Shown: positions 14,929 through 21,193 of the stretch, one piece after another
Layout of the letters: each line of letters begins with the position of its first letter
How positions within the stretch are numbered: the first letter of the stretch is position 1
DNA from: Actinomycetota bacterium
GTDB lineage: Bacteria; Actinomycetota; Thermoleophilia; Solirubrobacterales; 70-9
Reading direction: 5' to 3'
Length of the DNA stretch: 50,103 nucleotides
NCBI GenBank assembly: GCA_018268415.1
Contig: JAFDWO010000105.1
Location: 1 to 50,103, forward strand
Program-made: the position numbers and the translations under genes
Notes under the pieces: model-generated
The model's database searches: none
What the model was told of the DNA's origin: nothing
What the model saw: only the letters and a program-made list of their open reading frames with translations

Positions 14929-15258
14929 ATGACTCGCAACTGGCTCGGGGCGTCCAACCGCAGGGCGCGGGGGGCGGAGGCGCTCGGGGCGCTGGCGCGG
15001 GGCGCGGTCGCCCGCGGCGCCGACGCGACCGCGATCGAGGCACGCGGCGCGGAAGCCGTCGGGGCGCTGGCGATCGGCGCCCTCGCCGTCGGCGCGGCGG
15101 CGGTCGGCGGCTTCGCCATCGGCCGCCTCTCGGTCCGCCGCCTCAAGGTCGGACAGGCAAGCTTCGAAAAGCTCGAGATCGAGGAGCTCGTCGTCGACGA
15201 CCTCAACATCGGCAAGCTGACCGTCCGCGAGGGTCTACCGGACCAGAATCGCCCGTGA
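14929..15258 (+). CDS. Pentad-repeat (beta-helix-like) small protein
   Basis: A 109-residue protein built from about 17 consecutive five-residue units between residues 14 and 98: a Val/Ile (Arg in early units) every fifth residue, usually followed by Gly, with Leu/Ala/Phe three places later (VGALA, IGALA, VGAAA, IGRLS, VDDLN, IGKLT). Early units are Ala/Gly-rich, later ones charged. This periodicity fits a right-handed beta-helix as in pentapeptide-repeat proteins, although the A(D/N)LXX consensus is not exact. It has no signal peptide. The stop overlaps the GTG of the next gene. Function unknown. Confidence 0.75.
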   Translation: MTRNWLGASNRRARGAEALGALARGAVARGADATAIEARGAEAVGALAIGALAVGAAAVGGFAIGRLSVRRLKVGQASFEKLEIEELVVDDLNIGKLTVREGLPDQNRP

Positions 15259-16367
15259 GGCGCCGACGGTCCGCACTTCTTCCCCCGATCCGGGAGAAGG
15301 CGCAAACGCTCGTCGAGCGGCGGCGGCGTCGTCTGCGTTCGGGGCCGCCGCCCGGCCCCAAACGCAGGGGCTCGTGGACGCTGGGGGTTCTCGGGGTGCC
15401 GGTGGCGATCGCGGCGGCCGCCGGGCTGCTCTCCCCCGGGACCGCGGGAGCCCTTGGGCCGTACCCGGACCTCGGCTCGTGTCCGGTCTTCCCCGTCCCG
15501 CCTGCGTCCCTTTCCCCGCGCGCTCCTTCGCTCGCCGGCGAGGCGGCCTGGAACCAGAACATCGCCAAGGCGCCGCGCGCCCGCAACTCGGCGAAGGTCA
15601 TCGCCTACATCGACTCCCACGGCGGCGGCGCGATCCACCCGGACTTTGGCTCGCCGCGGGCCTACGGCTTCCCCTACGCCGTGGTCGGGACGAGCGCGAA
15701 ACCACTGCCGATCCACTACACCGCCTACGGCTCGGAAAGCTCGCCCGGCCCGTTCCCGGTCCCCGCGGGCGCGCCGGTCGAGGGCGGCCCCCACGCCGAC
15801 GGCGACCGCCACGTCCTGGTCGTCGACCGCTCCACCTGCAAGCTCTTCGAGCTCTACCGCGCCTTCTACAAGCCCACGCCGAAGCCCCACTGGGACGCCG
15901 ACGCGGGGGTCGAATGGGACCTCCGCTCCGCCGCCCGCCGTCCCGACGGCTGGACCTCCGCCGACGCCGCCGGCCTGCCGATCTTCCCCGGCCTGGTCCG
16001 CTACGAAGAAGCCGCCGCGGGCCAGGTCGACCACGCGATCCGGGTGACCATGGCGAGCACCCGCGACGCCTGGATCCACCCAGCGTCCCACTGCGCGGGG
16101 GACACCGCCAACGGCTCCGCCCCGCCGATGGGCCTGCGCCTGCGGCTCCAGGCGGGCTACCCGCTCGGTGGCATGGGGACCGCCGCGCGCGCGATCGGCG
16201 TGGCGATGAAGGACTATGGCCTGATCGTCGCCGACAACGGATCGAACTGGTACATCTCCGGAACCAGCGACCGCCGCTGGGACGACGCCGAACTCGACGC
16301 GCTGAAGCGGATCCCGGGCAGCGCCTTCGAAGTCGTCAGGTCCGCTGCCGCCGTCCGACCCTGCTGA
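15255..16367 (+). CDS. Secreted or membrane-anchored protein of unknown function
   Basis: A 370-residue protein with an Arg-rich N-terminus (about 45 residues), a hydrophobic segment LGVLGVPVAIAAAAGLL, and then a long extracytoplasmic domain. The domain has recognisable blocks (AYIDSHGGGAIHPDFGSP, DGDRHVLVVDRSTCKLFELY, AIRVTMASTRDAWIHPASH, DYGLIVADNGSNWYISG) that read as an all-beta secreted enzyme-like fold, with several His and Asp residues and four Cys. I do not recognise a named family. GTG at 15255 overlaps the stop of the preceding gene. Confidence 0.75.
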   Translation: MRRRRSALLPPIREKAQTLVERRRRRLRSGPPPGPKRRGSWTLGVLGVPVAIAAAAGLLSPGTAGALGPYPDLGSCPVFPVPPASLSPRAPSLAGEAAWNQNIAKAPRARNSAKVIAYIDSHGGGAIHPDFGSPRAYGFPYAVVGTSAKPLPIHYTAYGSESSPGPFPVPAGAPVEGGPHADGDRHVLVVDRSTCKLFELYRAFYKPTPKPHWDADAGVEWDLRSAARRPDGWTSADAAGLPIFPGLVRYEEAAAGQVDHAIRVTMASTRDAWIHPASHCAGDTANGSAPPMGLRLRLQAGYPLGGMGTAARAIGVAMKDYGLIVADNGSNWYISGTSDRRWDDAELDALKRIPGSAFEVVRSAAAVRPC

Positions 16368-16512
16368 CCCGGCGGCCGGCGCCGCCGATCAGCCTGAAGA
16401 TCTTGCCGACCGCGGCGATGACGACGAAGGCAATGCCGAGCCCGATCGCCCCGAGGACGATGATGAAGACGATGAACGCGACGATCGCGATGGGGATGAG
16501 GAGAACTTTCAA
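16336..16512 (-). CDS. Small hydrophobic membrane protein (TTG start)
   Basis: A 58-residue frame from TTG 16512: about 30 residues are almost entirely Ile/Val/Leu/Phe/Ala/Gly (LIPIAIVAFIVFIIVLGAIG), forming one or two membrane segments, followed by an Arg-rich tail (RRVSRVGRRQR). It fills the gap between two plus-strand genes and overlaps the 3' end of the first by 32 bases. No good ribosome site is seen, so it may be leaderless. No family recognised. Confidence 0.5.
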   Translation of the reverse strand: MKVLLIPIAIVAFIVFIIVLGAIGLGIAFVVIAAVGKIFRLIGGAGRRVSRVGRRQRT

Positions 16513-16587
16513 GGGCCATAGAAGCTAACGGGCGCTTCACATCCGCGACTCCGGCCCCGGCTAAGGTTTCTGGGTCTGGAACGGGCA

Positions 16588-17481
16588 ATGCGGTCCCAGC
16601 ACGCGATCGAAAGCAGCGGCAGAGGCAGGATGACGACCCGGCGCGGAGCCGGGGCGGTGGCGTTCGCGCTCGCCTGCGTGCTCGCCGCACTCGCCGTTCT
16701 CGGCCCGCTCGCGGGTGGCGCCACGGCCGCGGAACCGCGCGCCTCCGACGCCTCCGACGCCCAAAGCCTCAACGCCGTCGAAGCGCTGATCGCCGCGCTC
16801 GGCGCCCACCGTGCCGAACGGGCAGTCGACGCGATCGGCCACGGCCTGGCGATGATGGAGGCGCAGAAGCGGATCGCCGCGACCGAGCGCAAGCTCGCCA
16901 AGGAAGCCGCCGCCACCGAAGCCGAAGCGGAAAAAGCGGCAGAAGCCCCGGCGGTCGAAGAAGTCAAAGACCCCTCCGAAATGCCGCCCGCCTCGGCCGG
17001 GACCAACGGCACCACCGTCCCCCACTCCGGCGGCGGCCGCCTCTTCGCCCACACCCGGGCGAGCTCCGACGGGTCGACCGCGATCCTCCTCTCCGGCATC
17101 GCCCTCGCCCCGCCCGACGCCCCGGAAGCGGTGCAGAAAGTCATCAACGCCGCGAACACGATCGTCGGCCGGCCCTACGTCTGGGGCGGTGGCCACGCGT
17201 CCTTCTACTCCTACGGCTACGACTGCTCGGGCTCGGTCAGCTTCGCCCTCTTCGGCGGCGGCCTGATCCCGGAACCGCTCACCTCAGGCTCGCTCGAGGG
17301 CTGGGGAGCCCCCGGTCCGGGCAAGTGGATCACCGTCTACGCGAACGCCGGACACACCTTCATGGAGATCGCCGGCCTGCGCTGGGACACGGTCGGCGAT
17401 GCTCGCGGAACCGGCCCCCGCTGGCACCTCGCCCCGGCGTCGGCGGAAGGCTTCGTCGTCCGCCACCCGCCGGGCCTGTAG
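16588..17481 (+). CDS. Secreted NlpC/P60-like cell-wall hydrolase
   Basis: A 297-residue exported protein: signal peptide (AVAFALACVLAALAVLGPL, cleavage near ATAAEP), an Ala/Glu-rich helical or coiled-coil stretch (about residues 60-130), and a C-terminal NlpC/P60-like domain. The domain has VGRPYVWGGGHASFYSYGYDCSG with the catalytic Cys and AGHTFMEIAG with the His. Such enzymes cleave peptide stems of peptidoglycan. An alternative ATG at 16630, with AGAGG just before it, would give a more usual signal-peptide start. Confidence 0.85.
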   Translation: MRSQHAIESSGRGRMTTRRGAGAVAFALACVLAALAVLGPLAGGATAAEPRASDASDAQSLNAVEALIAALGAHRAERAVDAIGHGLAMMEAQKRIAATERKLAKEAAATEAEAEKAAEAPAVEEVKDPSEMPPASAGTNGTTVPHSGGGRLFAHTRASSDGSTAILLSGIALAPPDAPEAVQKVINAANTIVGRPYVWGGGHASFYSYGYDCSGSVSFALFGGGLIPEPLTSGSLEGWGAPGPGKWITVYANAGHTFMEIAGLRWDTVGDARGTGPRWHLAPASAEGFVVRHPPGL

Positions 17482-17547
17482 CGACGACGACCGCGGCGCC
17501 CCGCGGACCGGACCCGTCCCTACCCGTCCAGGAACGACTGGATCGGG

Positions 17548-18399
17548 ATGCCGTGGTCGACCTCCCGCATCCCCAGCTCCTCCACGCTCGGGTACGCGGT
17601 CGCACCGGAGGTCGAGGCGAAGGTCGGCAACGAGATCCGTTGCGCCCTCGCCCGTGGCGGCGCCCCCGACCCGGCCGGCACCCCCGGCGACACCGCGCCG
17701 CGCGGCGCGGGCGAGGAAGCCGACGTCGTGATCGTCGGCTCCGGCGCCGGTGGCGCGGTCGCCGCGGCGACGCTCGCGGCGGCAGGACTCGACGTACTCG
17801 TCCTCGAGGCCACCGGCCTTCGGCGGGGCCTGGCCGGCGGGCACCGGCGCCGAGCACCAGCGGGCGCTGCTCGACCTGCGCCACGTCGCCTCGATCGGCG
17901 TCCAGCTCACCGACCGCTCCGCGGGCCGCGTCCGCCCCGGCCCCGGCGGCCTGCGCATGTCCTATGGCCTCACCCGCGAAGACGCCGCCCGCGTCACCTT
18001 CGGCATCGCCCGCGCCGCCGAGATCCACTTCGCCGCCGGCGGCCCCCGAGGTCTACCCCAACCTCGCCCGCGTCCGGGTCCTCCGCCCCGGCGACCTGCC
18101 GACGTTCGAGGCCACCACCTTCAAGCCCGCCGAGCTCCGCCTCGAGGGCTTCCACCCGATGGGCACCCGCCCGGATCGCCGCCGACCCGCGCGAGGGCGC
18201 CTGCGCCGCCGACGGCTCACTCCACGGCACCGCCGGCCTCTACGTCGCCGACGCCTCCCTCTTCCCGACCGCCCTCGGCGTCAACCCGATGATGACCATC
18301 ATCGCCGTCGCCACGCAGGTGGCCCGCGAAGTGGCGGAAGCGTCGCCGACCGCCGGTCCCGGCGCGACATTCCGCGGCAGGCACCGGGTCGCTCGCTGA
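17548..18399 (+). pseudogene. Decayed GMC-family oxidoreductase
   Basis: Fragments of a glucose-methanol-choline type flavin oxidoreductase are spread over three frames. The N-terminal FAD fold VVIVGSGAGGAVAAATLAAAG ends near 17815. A middle piece (about 17845-18055, SYGLTREDAARVTFGIARAAE) is in another frame, the next piece (LRLEGFHPMGT, near 18140-18170) in the third, and the C-terminal GLYVADASLFPTALGVNPM is back in the first. About half of a full-length enzyme (normally 500 or more residues) is deleted between the first two pieces. It cannot make a working enzyme. It borders the AT-rich hip leader, so the junction may mark an insertion point. Confidence 0.85.
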
Positions 18400-18481
18400 C
18401 TTCGGGGCGCTATCACGCCCTCAATTCAGCGAGCGTCGGATCCCACCACCCACGCGCGCGCCAGTCTGATCTGATAACTCA

Positions 18482-18603
18482 CCTTAAGCGACGAATTAAC
18501 GCAATATATATCTATAAATCGCTACTTATAGCGATTTATAGCACCATAAGTAGGCGCGAAGTAGGTGCGGAATAGTCTAGACTTGTATTCGCCTTAAGTG
18601 ACG
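18482..18603. promoter_or_regulatory. AT-rich hipBA control region with nested palindromes
   Basis: The stretch 18465-18650 is much richer in A/T than its surroundings. It holds the perfect inverted repeat CTATAAATCGCTA (18512-18524) with 18529-18541, a second overlapping inverted repeat CTACTTAT/ATAAGTAG (18522-18529, 18546-18553), a ten-base palindrome AGTCTAGACT (18574-18583), and direct copies of CCTTAAGYGACG at 18482-18493 and 18592-18603. HipB proteins bind several palindromes upstream of their own operon, so these are candidate operators. Confidence 0.6.
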
Positions 18604-18647
18604 TGTAAATCAAATTTCATGGCTTAATTCGCTACCTAGAAAGAGTT

Positions 18648-19022
18648 ATGAGGATTCAATCCAACAGTCCTGATGACGCGGTTCTCCGCGAGCTTGGCGA
18701 GCGGCTGGCGCGGACTCGGCTGGAGCGAAACCTCAGTCAGGAGCGGCTGGCGGAAGAGGCCGGGGTATCGAAGCGGACGGTCGAGCGACTGGAGGCCGGG
18801 GAGTCGGTCAAGTCGAACAGCCTGATCCGCGTCCTGCGCGGTCTCGGCCAACTCGAGGCGCTCGAGCGGCTCGTTCCCGAGCCGCTCCCCAGCCCGGTGG
18901 AGCGGCTGCGATCGCAAGGGCGTCGGCGGCGACGGGCGAGCGCTCCACGGGCAACCCCCGGCTCGGCGCCGACCGAGCCATGGCGGTGGGGTGACGAACC
19001 CGACGACGGGCCGTCGCGATGA
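18648..19022 (+). CDS. hipB: HipB-like antitoxin, XRE family
   Basis: A 124-residue DNA-binding protein with a Cro/C1 helix-turn-helix in about residues 15-65 (RLERNLSQERLAEEAGVSKRTVERLEAG) and an Arg/Pro-rich tail starting after SPVERLRSQG. It overlaps hipA by four bases (ATGA), the usual antitoxin-before-toxin order. GAAAGAG precedes the ATG. By analogy with HipB it should repress the operon and neutralise HipA. Confidence 0.85.
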   Translation: MRIQSNSPDDAVLRELGERLARTRLERNLSQERLAEEAGVSKRTVERLEAGESVKSNSLIRVLRGLGQLEALERLVPEPLPSPVERLRSQGRRRRRASAPRATPGSAPTEPWRWGDEPDDGPSR

Positions 19023-20332
19023 GCGAAGCGGCCGACGTACGCCTCTGGGGCAGGAGCATCGGAGCGGTCCTGCTCGAGGACGGCGAGGACACCGCGATCT
19101 TCCAGTACACGCCGGAGTTCGCGGCCGGGGGAGTCGAGATCTCCCCCCTGACGATGCCGCTCCGCCCCCAGCCGTACGCCTTCCCGGCGCTTGCCTACGA
19201 CACCTTCAAAGGCTTGCCGGGCCTGCTCGCCGACTCTCTCCCCGACCGTTACGGCAACGCGCTCATCAATCGCTGGCTCGCCAGGCAGGGGCGCGGACCG
19301 GAGAGCGCCAGCGCGGTCGAGCGCCTCTGCTACATGGGGATCCGCGGCATGGGTGCCCTGGAGTTCGCGCCGACCAAGGGCCCCGACCCGACCGAGGACG
19401 AGGACATCCAGGTCGCCGAGCTGGTCCGGCTGGCGTCGGCGATCTTCTCCGAGCGGGACGGCTTCGAGGCGAGCGTGGCAACGGGCGAGGAGGAAGGCGG
19501 CCTGCTCGAGATCCTCAGCGTCGGCATGTCGGCGGGCGGCGCGCGGGCCAAGGCGATGATCGCCTGGGAGCCCGGGACCGAGCGGGTCCGCTCGGGGCAG
19601 GTCACGGCGCCGCCCGGCTTCGAGCACTGGTTGCTGAAGTTCGACGGCGTGAGCGTCGACCGCGAACGGGAGAGCCTCGCCGGCTCCCAGGGCTACGGTG
19701 CGATCGAGTACGCCTACTCGCGGATGGCGCGCGCGGCGGGGATCGAGATGGCTCCGACCAGGCTCTTCGAGGAGAACGGCCGGCGCCACTTCATGACGCG
19801 GCGCTTCGACCGGCCGACCGCGACCGCCAAGCTCCACATGCAATCGCTCGGCGGCCTTCAACACTTCGACTTCAACCTCGACGGCGCCTACTCCTACGAG
19901 CAGGCCCTGCTGACGATCCGGGAACTCGGGCTGCCGATGGCAGCGGTCGAGCAACAGTTCCGGCGCCTGGCCTTCAACGTCGTCGCCCGCAACCAGGACG
20001 ACCACGTCAAGAACATCGCCTTCCTGATGGACCGCGGCGGAACCTGGTCCCTCTCCCCCGCGTTCGACGTCACCTACGCCTACAACCCGACGCGAAGGTG
20101 GACGCGGCAGCACCAGATGTCGCTGAACGGGAAGCGCGATGGCTTCGAGCTCGATGACTTCGTCCGTTGTGCCGAGGTCGCCTCGATGAAACGCGGGCGG
20201 GCCGCCGCGATCCTCGCCGAGGTCACCGGCGTCGTCGCCGAATGGCCGCGGTTCGCGACCGAGGCGCAGGTGGACGAACGGGAGATCGAGCGGGTCGGAC
20301 GGACGCATCGCCTCGCCGTCGTCCCGCGCTGA
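19019..20332 (+). CDS. hipA: HipA-like serine/threonine kinase toxin
   Basis: A 437-residue HipA-family kinase. The N-terminal HipA domain spans about residues 1-110 (FQYTPEFAAGG, LPDRYGNALINRWLARQG). The kinase core has the catalytic loop VARNQDDHVKN near residues 322-332 and the metal-binding SPAFDVTYAY about 20 residues later, both intact. HipA of E. coli phosphorylates a tRNA synthetase and induces persistence; the target here is unknown. Coupled to hipB, behind an AT-rich leader and next to a decayed gene, consistent with acquisition by transfer. Confidence 0.9.
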   Translation: MSEAADVRLWGRSIGAVLLEDGEDTAIFQYTPEFAAGGVEISPLTMPLRPQPYAFPALAYDTFKGLPGLLADSLPDRYGNALINRWLARQGRGPESASAVERLCYMGIRGMGALEFAPTKGPDPTEDEDIQVAELVRLASAIFSERDGFEASVATGEEEGGLLEILSVGMSAGGARAKAMIAWEPGTERVRSGQVTAPPGFEHWLLKFDGVSVDRERESLAGSQGYGAIEYAYSRMARAAGIEMAPTRLFEENGRRHFMTRRFDRPTATAKLHMQSLGGLQHFDFNLDGAYSYEQALLTIRELGLPMAAVEQQFRRLAFNVVARNQDDHVKNIAFLMDRGGTWSLSPAFDVTYAYNPTRRWTRQHQMSLNGKRDGFELDDFVRCAEVASMKRGRAAAILAEVTGVVAEWPRFATEAQVDEREIERVGRTHRLAVVPR

Positions 20333-20355
20333 GCCGCGGCGCGGCCTGCCGCGGC
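20333..20355. terminator. GC hairpin between convergent hipA and map
   Basis: GCCGCGGC at 20333-20340 and 20348-20355 form an eight-pair stem around GCGGCCT, starting directly at the hipA stop. It may end transcription from both sides, although no T tract follows. Confidence 0.4.
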
Positions 20356-20371
20356 AAGCCTCCCGGACGGC

Positions 20372-21112
20372 TCAGGCGGTGAGGACGATCGGGGTGTCGT
20401 CGGTGACGATGAGGGTGTGCTCGAAGTGCGCCGAGCAGGCGCGGTCGGCGGTGCTGATCGTCCAGCCGTCGTCGCCTTCGCGGATCGCGCCGCTGCCGGC
20501 GGAGATGATCGGCTCGACCGTGATGACCAGGCCGGCGGTGAGAGGTTGGGTGAGGTCGGGGTCCTCGTAGCTGGGGACGGTCGGCCATTCGTGGATCGCG
20601 CGGCCGATGCCGTGGCCGGCCAGCTCGCGGCACACCGCGTACCCGCGCGAGGTGACCACGCTTTCCACCGTGCGCCCGATCTGGTTGATCGGCGTCCCGG
20701 CGCGCGCCGTGAACAGCGCCTGCTGGAGCGCATCGTGGCCCGCCGCGGCGAGATCGAGGCGCTCACGATCGACCTCGCCGACCGGGACCGTCACGCACGC
20801 GTCCGCGTAGTAGCCGTCGAGCTCGGCGGTGACGTCGAGCTTCACCAGGTCCCCCTGGCGCAGCCGGCGGCGGCCGGGAATGCCATGCACGGCCTCGTCG
20901 TTGACGCTGATGCAGTTGACGCCGGGGAAGCCGTAGGCCAGCTGCGGGGCCGAACGCGCCCCGGCGGCGGCGAAGACGCGCGCGCCGACGCGGTCGAGCT
21001 CCTTGGTGCTGACACCCGGACGGACGCGGGCGCGCATCGCCCGGATCGCCTTGGCGACGACGCGGCCGGCGGCGCGGAGGCCGTCGAGATCGGCCTGGCT
21101 TTCGATCGACAT
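20372..21112 (-). CDS. map: Methionine aminopeptidase, type I
   Basis: A 246-residue enzyme that removes the initiator Met. The metal ligands are recognisable: the two Asp in KLDVTAELDGYYADACVTV, His in GHGIGRAIHEWP, Glu in VITVEPIIS and Glu in HFEHTLIVTD. ATG 21112 fits the family N-terminus (MSIESQADLDGLRAAGRVV); an upstream ATG at 21166, preceded by GGGAAGG, would add 18 Pro-rich residues. Same strand as, and 82 bp after, the large ABC permease, so it may be partly cotranscribed. Confidence 0.93.
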   Translation of the reverse strand: MSIESQADLDGLRAAGRVVAKAIRAMRARVRPGVSTKELDRVGARVFAAAGARSAPQLAYGFPGVNCISVNDEAVHGIPGRRRLRQGDLVKLDVTAELDGYYADACVTVPVGEVDRERLDLAAAGHDALQQALFTARAGTPINQIGRTVESVVTSRGYAVCRELAGHGIGRAIHEWPTVPSYEDPDLTQPLTAGLVITVEPIISAGSGAIREGDDGWTISTADRACSAHFEHTLIVTDDTPIVLTA

Positions 21113-21193
21113 GAGCGGCAGGTTACGCACTGGCGCGGGCGAGGGTCGACTCGCGCCGGAGACCATCGACCTTCCCGACGCCCGTGTCGCCCC

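Noticed and set aside
17520..17813. Minus-strand frame ending VDHGIPIQSFLDG
   Set aside because: It has no start with a family match and overlaps the FAD-binding part of the GMC pseudogene, which explains the sequence better.
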